Shown here piece after piece: positions 37,182 to 48,564 of a stretch of DNA of 64,000 nt. The notes beneath the pieces were generated by a model. That model did no database searches. It worked only from the letters and a program-made list of their open reading frames with translations, and was not told where the DNA came from. Source of the stretch: Kuschelorhynchus macadamiae (Eukaryota; Arthropoda; Insecta; Coleoptera; Curculionidae); the NCBI GenBank assembly GCA_030620095.1, contig JAUTXW010000875.1, positions 38,363 to 102,362 on the forward strand, in the 5' to 3' direction. Position 1 is the first letter of the stretch. The number at the start of each line of letters is the position of its first letter. A program made the translations under genes and the position numbers.

Positions 37182-38070
37182 AAAACAACTATTTCACAGT
37201 ACATAAACTCATGCGACATTTGTCAAAGAGCAAAATACGCCAGGAAAAAGCCCTATTCACCACTAATGCTCACAGAAACGCCTTCGAAACCCTTTCAAGT
37301 CGTACATATAGATGTTTTCTTTTACGACAAAAAACTCTATTTAACCCTAGTCGACTCTTTCTCCACAAGCGATACTAATACCTGGAAAAAATGCAATTAG
37401 TATATCTAATGCCTTAATAAAATACTTTTCCTATTGTGGCATACCTGAAAAACTAATTATAGACAATGGAACCGAATGTAACAATGACACAGTGAAAGAA
37501 ATATTAAATCTACACAAAATAAAAATTTATTTTACCACCCCACAACACCACGATTCTAATAGCATTGTAGAACGCTTTCACTCAACAATTATCGAACATT
37601 TAAGGTTACTAAAAGAAAGTTATCCAAATGACAATGACAATTTAATGGATTATGCAATAATTGCCTATAACAATTCAATACATAGTGCAACAAACTATAC
37701 GCCATTCGAACTAACTCATGGACATACAAGTTCACGAGACGCGAATGAAATATTTAACCAAAAAGAGTTTTTCTCAGATTACGCTGAAAACCATAAAAAT
37801 AAATTAAAACATGTTTACCAAAATGTCCAAAATAATTTGGAAGCCCAAAAACAGAAAATAATCTCAAAACATAATTCCGATGGTAACGAAAATAAAGACT
37901 TTACCTTAGGACAAACTGTATTTAAACAAAACCCCCAAAATAGAAGTAAGAAAAATAATAAATTTTTAGGACCATATAAAATTACCAAAATATTAGAAAG
38001 GAACCGCGTTGAAATTACACAAAGTAATAACCCTAACAAAAAAAAAAACAATACACATAAAGGAACTTAA
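37182..38070 (+). pseudogene. Errantivirus pol remnant: integrase
   Basis: The first part (37,182 to about 37,370) carries the zinc-binding Cys pair CDICQRAKYARKK and the core start VVHIDVFFYDKK (first Asp). A frameshift near 37,365 leads to a second frame with IIDNGTECNN (second Asp) and NSIVERFHSTI (Glu), so a D,D,E triad is recognisable but split. The C-terminal domain follows (DFTLGQTVFKQNPQNRSKKN, FLGPYKITKI). A frame change at an A run near 38,040 ends this ORF early. A further in-frame stretch with HIKELKKPSRIV lies beyond it, as expected for the pol end overlapping env. Confidence 0.85.
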
Positions 38071-38142
38071 GAAACCTTCTCGTATTGTTTCAGACTCTTC
38101 ACCGGGGCCTTCAGCAACCCAGGATACGTAGTATTCGAGAAC

Positions 38143-39843
38143 ATGAAAGACAATCCGGGACTATTCCCACACAAACTTGGCAGTGCCCAAAACCAAGAAA
38201 ATATATGGTCATTTATTCAAATATTTGATATATCCAACATAATAAGTCAATTTAATGCACTTCAGTCTCAATACGTACGTATAAAAAACGCATTTGAAAA
38301 TGAAACTAATATTTCTAATAGCTATAAAAATAATTTCTATAATATCTACAACTTGGCATTATCTTACGAAAATAAAATAATAAGTCAAATTACCCAAATT
38401 AATCCTTTGTTTAAAAATAGACAAAAACGAGGTCTTATAGACGGATTAGGATCAATAATAAAATCAATAACCGGAAACCTAGACCAAGAAGACGCTCAAA
38501 AATATGACAAAGCTATAGAAACTCTATCTAGTAATCAAATAAAAATAAAAACACTTGTAAAAAACCAAATTTCACTTCTAGAAAAATCAATCCAAACCTT
38601 CCAAAATGATATCCAAAACTTAACAAAAAATCAAATAATTCTCAAAAATCGAATAAACCGAATTGAAGAATTATTACATACCATGGAAGTCGAAAATATA
38701 GGAACCTATTTTTACTTTTACACCGAAATGATAATTTCCCAAATAATTACCGAATTTCAAATAATATACGAAATATTAGACAAAATACAAATCGCAATAA
38801 CTTTTTCCAAACTAAATATTTTTCATAACTCTATAATTGAGCCCAACGAGCTTCTAAGAGAAGTAGAATTAATCTCTAAACACTTAACAAATAATAAACT
38901 ACCATTCGAAACAAAATTAGAGAACATCTTACTTTTTGAAAAAATAATGGAAATAAAAAGTTACAGCAAAAAGAATCAAATAATATTTATAATCGAAATT
39001 CCAATTGTTGAAAAAAATAATTATAATTATTTTCACCTATACCCTTTACCGATTCCACAAAATAACTCTTTTAAAACAATAATACCGAATTCTCAATATT
39101 TAATAATTAATGAGCAAAACCATATCTTTTTCAATAAAAAATGTAAAGAAATCATTCCTGAAGAATTTATCTGCCAAAATACAAATCCCATAAAAACCAC
39201 AGAAGATTCCCCATGCGAAACGCAACTTCTGAAATTCTCAAAAAACCTATCCAATTGTCGATTGGTTCCTGTCAAAATCGAAAAGGTCAAAATCCAAGAA
39301 CTTGAGAATAACAAATGGATTGTGCTTTGTCCCGAATACACAGTAGCCAAGTCAAAATGCGATGAAAATAGTGAAAATATACCCTTACAAGGAAGTTACG
39401 TATTAGAACTAAAATATAATTGTGAAGTGCGTATAAAAGACATACTTATTCGAAACTTCAAAAATTCCAGAAACAATTACAAAAATATTTTGCTTCCAAA
39501 AATTAATTTTACACACCCGGTATATAAATCCGCGACAGACTTAAAACCATTGAAACTAGACGATGTAGATCTAAAAGACATAAGTGTTATTAAAAGTGCT
39601 TTAGAAGTTGAAAAACAAGAAATCAACTCCATCGAAAACACTCCAATTCATTTTAAAACTATTAATGGCTGGACAATACTAATTTACATTATTTTAATTT
39701 TACTAATACCATTTTTTGCAATCAAGTTTTATAGAAGGAAAACGAGAAACTTCAAGAAAGAAGAAAATGAAGAAATGAAATTAGAAGAAATCCCCAGCCA
39801 TGTATCCCCGAATTCTGTAGCCAACCCCAGAATTCTACACTAA
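38143..39843 (+). CDS. env: Errantivirus envelope-like glycoprotein (566 codons, open)
   Basis: An insect errantivirus Env of the baculovirus-F-like class, expected to be a membrane fusion glycoprotein. Residues 3-8 (DNPGLF) resemble the mature N-terminus of related Envs. A furin-type site RQKR is at residues 93-96, followed by a Gly-rich hydrophobic fusion-peptide-like start GLIDGLGSIIKSITG. A long heptad-like segment with many Gln, Ile and Leu follows (about 120-190). The Cys-containing ectodomain lies at about 340-450. A transmembrane helix at about 509-528 (WTILIYIILILLIPFFAIK) precedes a basic, then acidic tail. The frame is open upstream to a stop near 38,070. No convincing signal peptide precedes the first ATG. 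In related elements env is made from a spliced RNA, so the true start may lie in another exon. Expression is unknown, since pol is dead and the 5' end is missing. Confidence 0.83.
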   Translation: MKDNPGLFPHKLGSAQNQENIWSFIQIFDISNIISQFNALQSQYVRIKNAFENETNISNSYKNNFYNIYNLALSYENKIISQITQINPLFKNRQKRGLIDGLGSIIKSITGNLDQEDAQKYDKAIETLSSNQIKIKTLVKNQISLLEKSIQTFQNDIQNLTKNQIILKNRINRIEELLHTMEVENIGTYFYFYTEMIISQIITEFQIIYEILDKIQIAITFSKLNIFHNSIIEPNELLREVELISKHLTNNKLPFETKLENILLFEKIMEIKSYSKKNQIIFIIEIPIVEKNNYNYFHLYPLPIPQNNSFKTIIPNSQYLIINEQNHIFFNKKCKEIIPEEFICQNTNPIKTTEDSPCETQLLKFSKNLSNCRLVPVKIEKVKIQELENNKWIVLCPEYTVAKSKCDENSENIPLQGSYVLELKYNCEVRIKDILIRNFKNSRNNYKNILLPKINFTHPVYKSATDLKPLKLDDVDLKDISVIKSALEVEKQEINSIENTPIHFKTINGWTILIYIILILLIPFFAIKFYRRKTRNFKKEENEEMKLEEIPSHVSPNSVANPRILH

Positions 39844-39852
39844 GGGCGGAGG

Positions 39853-40073
39853 AGTTATGGGAACAGCCAACACAGCACCTTATGATGGAAAACTGTAACG
39901 ATGAGATGTTCCCACGGAAGATGGAAACCGCTGACATACAATTATTCACATATAAATACTTTCTGTAAACATGTTAAGGCGTCTTTAAGCCACTAACTGT
40001 CGTACCAGTTAATTAAAGTCCGTATTTTTCAAAATTTTGAGTTTTTTAAAAAGTCATTCGTACAGGTAAAACT
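39853..40073 (+). repeat. Putative 3' LTR with preceding polypurine tract
   Basis: The purine tract AAGGGCGGAGG (39,842-39,852) overlaps the env stop and is followed by AGTTATGGGAACAG. The LTR probably ends at AAACT (40,073), so its ends form a short AGTT/AACT inverted repeat. A TATAAATA box is at 39,951-39,958. There is no second LTR to prove the ends, so boundaries are inferred from errantivirus convention. Confidence 0.6.
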
Positions 40074-41300
40074 TAAAACATTAATATTATGTAAAAAAGT
40101 TGATATAAACATGTATCTGAAAATTTCTGGTTTTTAAGATACTGGGTGTCAATTTTTTTTTTTAAAAATCAGTTTCTTATTAATATCTCAAAGTTCCTTT
40201 GCCCCCGTTTCTTGAAATCGGACAATGTTATTTGCAATGATAAGAGGCCAATTTAGCCCGAACTAGATGATAATTATTAAAATCAGTGGCATCCTGGGGT
40301 ACACCCTTACGAATTTATTGACAAAAGAGATGACTTTTTTATCATTTTCTCTAATTAAACAACTAAAACTAAAACGTTTTGGTCTCTAGACATTTTTTTG
40401 CATCTTGCTTCGTTTTCGAGAAAAAAAAACACTCCCTTGCTTTCACCACAGAAATTATAGCAAAAACTGGGTACTTCTTTTGCACATTAATAGGTTATTC
40501 CTGAAAATATTTCATGTCGAATAAAGTTATGTGTTATTTGTAATAATTAGGGGCTAATGTAGCCCTGTTTAGATGAAAATTATTAAATCCAGTGGCGCCC
40601 GGGGGTATATCCTCTCGAATATTATTGACAAAAAAATATACGGCACTGACATTTTTTTTTTATTTTGATAACTTTTTCGAATTAAGCAACTAAAAGCTAA
40701 ACGTTTTTATCGTTTGATTTTTTTTCGCATCTTACTTCGTTTTGGAGAAAATAAAATAAAACCAACTTTATTGCATCTCCCTTAATATCACCACATAAAA
40801 TCTAGTAAACACTTTTGCATATTAATAGGTTATTCTTGAATAATTTTTTAATCGAAAATTCCCTATAAACGTGTATCCTAAAATGCCTGATTTTCAAGAT
40901 ATACGTAGAAAGTGTTATAGCTTTATTTTTTTTTCTGTTTTAAGCAAAATGTTCAATATTTATTAGATTTTTGGAAATATTAATACGGTATAGAGGCACA
41001 CATAAAAATCAATTAACAAGTGACGTAGCCGTAACTATACTTACAAAATCTTAGCAAAAAAATACTACGCCACTGGTTTAGGAAAAACTTTATAATTTTG
41101 CCTTATTTAACAATCAATTATGAATAAAAAAATATATATTTTACTATAGTTGATTAACTTACTATTTGAAAAAAATCGTAACAAACCTTGTACTTGCATA
41201 AGTAATATCTCGAAAAATTGTAAAATATTCCTTTAGAAGCCATTTTTTTAAAACTAACGATCGAAAAATAATTACAAATTAATATAATATTTACAAAAAT
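40074..41300. repeat. Non-coding array repeat, unit 3, right part
   Basis: Repeats the left flank of the provirus from about 35,766 onward. It lacks a roughly 120-bp internal segment (about 36,220-36,340 of the left copy) and carries base changes that match 24,900-26,195 (CATCCTGGGGTACACCC, GTTATGTGTTATTTG). No gene is seen. Confidence 0.65.
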
Positions 41301-41850
41301 TGTTAGAAATGACCACCTCTCGCTACTTCTGCTCTTCTTCTCATCGATTCACGAACTCTTCCAAAGATTTCATGCGTGTTCCGTATGGTCTCAGATCCAT
41401 CAATAATTTTATTTCTTAGTTGCTCTAATGTTTTCAGTTACTGTACTATAAACTAGCTTTTTACAGGTGCACCCACAAATAGAAATCTAGGCTGAATTGT
41501 GGTCCTCCATGACCTATCCAACGATTTTGGTAGGTACTCACGATCCAATATGCTGAAGTGGGCTGGAGCACCATCACGCATAAACCAGTGTTGTTGCCGT
41601 AACTGAAGAGGAACATCTTCAAGAAGTAAAGGCAAATCATTTTCAAGAAAATTACTATAACAGTTAAATGGTCCAATTAAATAGTCGCCTATGATACAGA
41701 TCCAAACGTTGAGTGAAAACTGTTCCCGAAAATGTGCCTCTCTAATGGCATGAGAGTTTTCTCGAACCCAGTTATAATTGCTGTGATAATTATTTATGTC
41801 ATTTATGGAAAAATTCGCTTCGTCCGTAAACATAATGTTGGAATCATCAC
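41301..41850 (-). pseudogene. Mariner-like DDE transposase fragment, copy 3
   Basis: The minus frame 41,453-41,833 encodes MFTDEANFSINDINNYHSNY (first Asp in TDEANF), SLNVWICIIGDYLIGPFNCY, and WFMRDGAPAHFSILDREYLP (second Asp). A frameshift precedes the third-residue block, read in another frame as QFSLDFYLW. The C-terminal arm ending in GGHF runs to about 41,305. The N-terminal helix-turn-helix region is absent. It is of the DDE_3/mariner type common in insects. Confidence 0.8.
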
Positions 41851-42270
41851 TTTTTGAAGATACTTTATTTTATCTTTACAATAATAGTTATTCGAGATAC
41901 TTACTATGAATGTAAACGGTTTTTTTTTCTCAAAATCGAATCAAGATGGGAAAAAATCAAAAAAGTCAGAAGATAAAGGAGTTTTAATTTTATTTGCTTG
42001 ATCCGGAAAAAGTATTAAAATGAATAAAAAGTCACTAGCGTAGGGTAAACCATATAGTCCATAGTCGTTGGACACTTAAGAGAAATTAGAAAGAAAAATT
42101 AGCAACAACGGCATAAAATTTAGATCTGAAATCACATAAAAAGTTCAGTCCATAGCAAAAATTTTGTATTTTTAATTGCTTTTGTTACTTTTGGCGAAAT
42201 AAAGAACATTAATTTTTTATTAAAAAGTTTATAAAAAAAATACACATATTGGACAATTTCGTAAAATGGC
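41851..42270. other. Spacer without gene
   Basis: AT-rich sequence between the mariner-like and zinc-finger-coding fragments. It is repeated at 43,796-44,255 and in shortened form at 55,791-56,030. Nothing coding is seen. Confidence 0.5.
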
Positions 42271-43530
42271 CACTATGACTTAATTTTCTTTGCAGTACTC
42301 CTTATATTGGTTAAACAATCTGTCAACTTCCGAATCTTTACCAGAAACGTTAATATTATCCTTTTCTGAAATGCTGTTGCCTTTTTATGAAGCTGGTAGC
42401 TGAAATAAAAATCTATGTGGTCTGGAATATGCATTTGATGATGTTTTGGAATGCATTCCTTATAAAATCTCTTCGAGCATTCGTCACAAACCAAGCGGTA
42501 TTGAACTTTCGTGCATTGTTTGCAAACTGTACAAGAATGTATGTGCTGTTTCTGATCAGCTGGTTTTTTTATTAAACAGTGCGCGGGTTACTGCCTTAAC
42601 ATTTTGATTAACAAATAAATCAATGTTCGAACAAGATGGATTATTTTCTTTTAACGGGTCTTTGTTTTGCTTTGGTTACCTCGTTTTGTTTTTTCGATTT
42701 CTTTTTTTTCATTGCGTTTTTTTTTGTCGTTCCGCCTTTCCTTCTTCCAACTTTCTCTTTTTCTCATTTTTTTCTTTAAACAAGTTTTTATATTTTTCTG
42801 AAGTTATTTCTTCAGGCTTTACGTTCTGGTGTTTTAGGCATTACTAAGATCTTTTTTTGTCGTTTTGTTTCTCATCGTTATTTTGATTGTCATTGTTATT
42901 TTATACCTCAACAGCCATGTCTACGGTTAAATTTACTTGGTCATTGTTGCTCGATATTAAATTTTAGGTGCCAATTAGCTGTTGACTTTCATCTTTACCA
43001 TATATTGTCTCATTTAAAGTTTGTTTTGCGATTTGATTTATATGTGTCTGAAGTCCATAACTTCATCCCGTAAAAATGACTCTTCTGGATTAACCACCTG
43101 AGGTTCTCGCATATTGGATCTAATTGGATGTTTAAAAGCCTGCCAAACCTTATACAGTAGAAAAGTGTCTTCAGTATCTTCAGTTATCTCATCAGGATTT
43201 GTACTACCAAAATTATTAATTTTTTCTTCACCAACAATGGTAGAAAAATCTTTATAAGATAAGGTGGGAAATGCGGAAACTTCTCCAGCTTCTTTGGGCT
43301 TAGGAGCAACCGAAGGTTGACATTTTCCAAGACATTTTGAAAAAAGTCTATGTTGTCAGCTACAAAGGGGAAAACTCCACATATTCTAAAATCATTTACC
43401 AGTGTGTCTGGATTTATAGCTGTAGTCACAACATTTTCTAGAATACAGGCAGAGTTTATTTTAGTTACTACTTCATTAACATGCTCATTGCACCACTCCC
43501 TAACTGCTTTTATCTAAGAAAGTTTAATTC
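42271..43530 (-). pseudogene. DDE_1 transposase pseudogene with C-terminal Cys/His domain, copy 3a
   Basis: From the right on minus: TTAINPDTLVNDFRICGVFP (43,184-43,429), an acidic linker, a Lys-rich region (42,640-42,800), then a zinc-finger-like tail at 42,380-42,545. The tail has CTVCKQC, LVCDECSKRF and ECIPKHHQMH. C..C...C..C...C...HH spacing resembles the PHD-like fingers found at the C-terminus of some insect jerky/pogo-derived proteins. Frames are broken several times. The upstream catalytic part is cut away at about 43,530 by the tandem duplication. Confidence 0.68.
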
Positions 43531-43795
43531 AAGAAGTAAAGGCAAATTATTTTGAAGAAAATTACTATAACAGTTAAATGGTCCAATTAAAGTCGCCTAT
43601 GATACAGATCCAAGCGTTGAGTGAAAACTCTACCTGAAAATGTGCCTCTCTAATGGCATGAGAGACTTCTCGAGCCCAGTTATGATTGCTGTGATAATTT
43701 TTTAGGTCATTTACGGAAAAATTCGCTTCGTCCGTAAACATAATGTTGGAATCATCACTTTTTGGAGATACCATCTACAAAATTGCATATGCGGT
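43531..43795 (-). pseudogene. Mariner-like DDE fragment, copy 3b
   Basis: The minus frame 43,574-43,774 has FTDEANFSVNDLKNYHSNHN and SLNAWICIIGDF, the first-Asp block and a few following residues. It is truncated at about 43,530 where it abuts DDE_1 sequence. It is the second copy of 41,600-41,850 in a local tandem duplication. Confidence 0.75.
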
Positions 43796-44255
43796 TCAAA
43801 ATCTCTTGGAAGAAGTACCTGTACCTAGCAACGAGCAAAGTTAGCTTTATTTTATCTTTACAATAATAATTATTCGAGATACTGACTATGAATGTAAACG
43901 GTTTTTTGCTCAAAAACGAATCAAGATGGGAAAAAAGTCAAAAAAGTCAGAAGATAAAGGAGTTTTAATTTTATTTGCGTGATCCGGAAAAAGTATCAAA
44001 ATGAATAAAAAGTCACTAGCGTAGGGTAAACCATATAGTCGTTGGACACTTAAGAGAAATTAGAAAGAAAAATTAGCAATAAGGGCATTAAATTTAGATC
44101 TGAAATCACATAAAAGGGTCATCCCTAGCAAAAATTATGTATTTTTAATTGCTTTTGTTACTTTTGGCGAAATAAAGAACATTAATTTTTTATTATTTTT
44201 TATTAAAAAGTTTATAAAAAATATACTTATTGGACAATTTCGTAAAATGACCACT
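43796..44255. other. Spacer without gene, second copy
   Basis: Near-copy of 41,851-42,270. It keeps about 80 bp after the mariner fragment, including CTCTTGGAAGAAGTACCTGT, that are lost in the first copy. No coding is recognised. Confidence 0.5.
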
Positions 44256-45982
44256 ATGACTTAATTTTCTTTGCAGTACTCCTTATAGGGTTAAACAATC
44301 TATCAACTTCCGAATCTGTACCAGAAACGCTAATATTATTCCCTTCTGAAGTGCTGTTGCCTTTTTCTGAAGCTGGTAGCTGAAATAAAAATCTATGTGG
44401 TCTGGAATATGCATTTGATGATGTTTTGGAATGCATTCCTTATGAAATAACTTCGAGCATTCGTCACAAACCAAGCGGTATTGAACTTTCGTCCATTGTT
44501 TGCAAACTGTACAAGAATGTATGTGCTGTTTCTGATGAGCTGGTTTTTAAACAGTGCGCGGGTTACTGCCTTAACATTTTGATTAACAAATAAATCAATG
44601 TTCGAACAAGATGGATTATTTTCTTTTAACGGGTCTTTGATTTTCTTTGGTTACCTCGTTTTGTTTTTCGAATTCTTTTTTTTTCATTGCGCTTTTTTTT
44701 CGTTCCGCTTTTCCTTCTTACAACTTTCTCTTTTTCTCATTTTTTTCTTTAAACAAGTTTTTATATTTTTCTGAAGTTATTTATTTAGGCTTTACGTTCT
44801 GGTGTTTTAGGCATTACTAAGATCTTTTTTTGATGTTTTGTTTCTCATCGTTATTTTGGTTGTCATTGTTATTTTCTACTTCAACAGCCATGTCTACGGT
44901 TAAATTTACTTGGTCATTATTGCTGTATATTAAATTTTGGGTGCCAATTAGCTGTTGACTTTCATCTTTACCATATACTGTCTCATTTAAAGTTTGTTCT
45001 GCGGTTTGATTTATATGTCTCTGAAGTTCATAACTTCATTCCGTAAAAATGACTCTTCTGGATTAACCACGTGAGGTTCTCGCATATTGGATCTAATTGG
45101 ATGTTTAAAAGCCTTCCAAACCTTATACAGTAGAAAAGTGTCTTCATTATCTTCAGTTATCTCATCAGGATTTGTACTACCAAAATTACTGATTTTTTCT
45201 TCACCAACAATGGCAGAAAAATCTTTATAAGATAAGGTGGGAAACGCGGAAACTTCTCCAGCATCTTCGGGCTTAGGGGCAACCGAAGGTTGACATTTTC
45301 CAAGACATTTTGAAAAAAAGTCGATGTTGTCAGCTACAAATGGGAAAACTCCACATATTCTAAAATCATTTACCAGTGTGTCTGGATTTATAGCTGTAGT
45401 CACAACATTTTCTAGAATAGAGGCAAAGTTTGTTTTAGTTACTACTTCATTAACATGCTCATTGCACCACACCCTAACTACTTTTTTCCAAGAAAGTTTA
45501 ATTGGGCGAAAAACTGAAACATCTGCGGGTTGTAGAATTCGTGTTGCATTTTCAGTTCTATTCTAAGTTCAGAACAAAGTTTGCTAACCTCATAGGTCAG
45601 ATGTGCTTTATGGCCGTCTAAAAAAAATATTACTGGCAAGTCAATGCTTTCTTTGATCAAGTACGGATAAAATATATTGGCAACAAATTCAAAAAATACT
45701 TCTGACGTCACCCAACCATTCTCACTCTCTGCTATTCCCCACTCCGCTGGAACACTTTTTTTCAGGAATTCGTTGATACCCGTAAATTATCATAGGACAA
45801 GTTTTTCCATTGGCTGAAAACGTAAACATAACGGTTATATTTTTCTTGGAGCCACCGTGTTCTACAGCATAAACATTCTTTTCACCTTTACCTGTGTGTA
45901 CCGGTTGTCCATTAACTGTCCTTGTCCAATAACTGTGCGGGTTACCCTACGTTTTTTTGTAAATAATGCTCATGTGGGTGCA
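44256..45982 (-). pseudogene. DDE_1 transposase pseudogene with Cys/His tail, copy 3b (longest)
   Basis: On minus: an N-terminal core scrap with HTGKGEKNVYAVEHGG (about 45,860-45,900). Then VFFEFVANIFYPYLIKESID and VIFFLDGHKAHLTYEVSKLC (45,478-45,711; the Asp of LDGH is a catalytic position in DDE_1). A frameshift separates this from a TRILQPADVSVFRPIKLSW-type block (about 45,490-45,545). Then NFASILENVVTTAINPD and FRICGVFPFVADNIDFFSKC (45,011-45,472), a Lys-rich region and the zinc tail CDECSKLFHKECIPKHH at 44,283-44,474. It is still disrupted. It ends at the CGCTG target (45,983-45,987). Confidence 0.78.
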
Positions 45983-45987
45983 CGCTG
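45983..45987. repeat. 5-bp target-site duplication, left, copy 2 (CGCTG)
   Basis: Identical to 48,882-48,886 on the other side of the element. Confidence 0.88.
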
Positions 45988-46024
45988 CACATACGGGTAT
46001 TTGAACGATCTAGGCGGTCATAAT
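45988..46024 (+). repeat. Left terminal inverted repeat, Transib-like copy 2
   Basis: Starts CACATACGGG and pairs with 48,845-48,881. The mismatches are an AG/GA swap and one T/C. Confidence 0.88.
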
Positions 46025-46213
46025 ACAAATTAGATCCAGATATTTAACTTCGTTTATTCGAAACCTTAAATGTTTGGGCAGGATATAGAAAAAAAATATT
46101 CCCGGATAGTCCCTGAAAAGTACTATAATGGTACTTTAACTTTTTGCATGACATAACCTAAATTCGTGATTAAAATTTTATTTAATTCTAAATTAGGGTT
46201 TTTTTTGTTTTAG

Positions 46214-48199
46214 GTTCATCTGGAGCTAGGGTTGTGACACGTAAATACTTGTTTGATTGTATGCACACCCCAGATTTGCCAAATTTGGAAAAAAAATTAA
46301 ATTTCTTGAAAGAGGAACTTTTGTCATGCGAAGGATATACAGATGATCAAATCGAGATTTTAAAACAAAATTTTTCACGCTTTAAGTCCCCGTTGAAGAA
46401 AAGGTGGTCAAAAGCTCACAATAAAGTAGACGTGTTTCAAAAATATAATGTTTCATGGCTAGAAGGAACTTTCGAAATACCGGTTGTCGCTCGATTTCGC
46501 CTGGGCCGCCCACATAAGCTATTTTCTGAGTCTAGTGAACGAACCAAGAGAAGAAAAACTGAGGATGTTCGGTGTTTTGTAGGTAAAGATGTCCTTGTTC
46601 ATGTTGAATTACATAAAACTGGACAACGAGATGCTTCAGCGATACTCAAAGGTATGGTTAATACTACTCCGACACGGGCAACCAAATATAAAAAGGCCTT
46701 TTTGCAATTAAGGAACAGAGAATCTGTGTCTCTTACACCTTTACAAGCACTAGCTATGTTTGTAGAAGCTGACCTAACTAGGCGACAATATGAAATTATA
46801 AGGAATACTAATAAAAAATACTTTCCATGTCATAGCTTTATACAAAAGGCAAAACGAGAATGTTACCCACCTAACGAGGAATGCAAAATAACAAGCACTT
46901 CCGCTGAAAGCAATTTGCAACCTTTGCTTGATCTTACAGTAAAGCGTTTATCAACATTTCTAGAAGAGGTTCTGATGGCTTTAAAACAGCTAGAACGAGA
47001 AAGTCTTAGAATTATTTGTAAATGGGGTTGTGACGGCTCCCAGCAAACCCAGTTTAAACAAAAATTCGAGAATGACACAGACTCTGATGCCAATATATTT
47101 CAAAGCTTTTTCGTTCCTTTGAGATTAGTTTGCGGTAAAAAATATGAAAAGGTTGTTTAGGAAAACCCTATCCCCTCTTCTCCGCGATATTGTCGCCCTA
47201 TTAGGTTTCGCTTTGTGAAAGAAAGCACTGATGTGACAGAGGAAGAAATTGATTGTCAGGAAATCAGTTGACTCGCTAAACCACGTTTAAAATAAATTAT
47301 GTATTTATTATGGCCATGCTTGACGAGAAGGTATGCAATGCTGCCACTGGAACAAAATCAACAAGTCGGTGCTTTGTATGTGGCGCAACTTCCAAGGATT
47401 TTAATCAGTTGGATTTCAATAGAGGTGTTAATCATAAAACCACAGAATTTAGACTTTCCGTCTTACATGCACGCATCCGTATATTTGAGAGTATTCTTCA
47501 CTTAGCATATAAACTGCCTGTGAAAAAATATAGGGAGAGAAAAACTGAAACTGAAAAAAACCTTGAAAAGGAAAGAAAACTAGAGATTCAAGCGAGATTT
47601 AGAAAAGAAACTGGCCTTTTGATTGACATGCCGAAAGCAAATTTCGGAAACACCAATGACGGAAATACGAGCAGAAGATTTTTCGAAGACCCTAAGTTGG
47701 CTTCCGAAATAACAGAAATTAGTTACGACCTAATATATAGATTAAAGGTCATCCTTGAATCTATTTCGAGTTGTCATTTAATTGACGAAGATACATTTGA
47801 CAAGTATGCTCTAGATACTGCACGCTTGTATGTAGAACTTTATCCCTGGCACCCAATGACCCCGACAATGCACAAAGTTCTTATCCATGATGAAACTATT
47901 ATAAAAAATGCATTATTACCTATTGGGTATCTTTCTGAAGAGGCCGCAGAGGCACGCAATAAACATTTTAGATTATATCGCCAAAACTTCGCACGGAAAT
48001 TCTCGAGAGAAAACTGCAACAGAGATATTTTTAATCGTCTTCTTTTAAGTTCCGACCCACTTTTAAGTAGCATGAGGGAGATAAAAAGAAGAAAACTCGA
48101 TTCTTTTTTACCAGAAACCATTGAACTTTTAAAGCCAGCTAAGCCAAATGAAATTTAATCACGTAATCACAACAGTGAATACGTATCGGAAGAAGATAA
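46214..48199 (+). pseudogene. RAG1/Transib-like transposase pseudogene, copy 2
   Basis: Starts at the exon 2 acceptor (AG at 46,212-46,213); exon 1 is deleted. The ORF 46,234-47,160 carries PVVARFRLGRPHKLF, absent from copy 1, and KWGCDGSQQTQFKQKF with the first Asp (GAC 47,032-47,034). The next part (RPIRFRFVKESTD, about 47,190-47,230) is broken by a stop at 47,158-47,160 and further stops near 47,270 and 47,295. ORF 47,310-48,158, in another frame, begins with MLDEKVCNA (second Asp, GAC 47,322-47,324) and CFVCGATSKDF, matching the DEKLV and CTLCDA motifs of RAG1. It ends with LLPIGYLSEEAAEARNKHFR, containing the catalytic Glu (about 47,949). The C-terminus is SFLPETIELLKPA. All three acidic positions are present, but the frame is not intact. 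Confidence 0.83.
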
Positions 48200-48564
48200 T
48201 TAAATGTTTTACCTGTTGTCTGCTGTGTATTTCATATTTTATAATAATTATATAACTAATAGATTAAAAAATATGTTTTTTGCATTGCCTGTTGTTTTCT
48301 GCTTTGTTCCCCATGATGTCCCTGCTAATTTTTATTAAGACAAATTGAGTACGTTATCTACGAACTGGCATTTTTTTTTTCAGTCACAAAAAAAATTAAT
48401 ACTTACAAACCGTTTAGATTTTACAGCCAGTTAGTGTTCAAATTGTCAACTTTTAAACGTCAAAATTTTGAAAACAATTGAATTTTAAATTCGATCGATA
48501 GGATCTGATACATAGATTGTACCTAATCGGAATTCTTTGTAGAATCAAAAATTACAATTATATA

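Larger units (their letters stand above)
37182..40073 (+). mobile_element. 5'-truncated errantivirus-like (gypsy, env-bearing) provirus
   Basis: It begins abruptly inside the integrase zinc-binding domain and ends with a putative 3' LTR, so the 5' LTR, gag, protease, RT and RNase H are absent. The order integrase, env, purine-rich tract and LTR is that of insect errantiviruses. On both sides lies the same non-coding array repeat, but of different subtype. No target duplication can be expected at the truncated left end. Confidence 0.82.

Noticed and set aside
45988..46030. A canonical 12- or 23-spacer recombination signal (heptamer plus nonamer) at the element ends
   Set aside because: Only the CACA start is shared. 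The positions expected for an ACAAAAACC-type nonamer do not resemble it.
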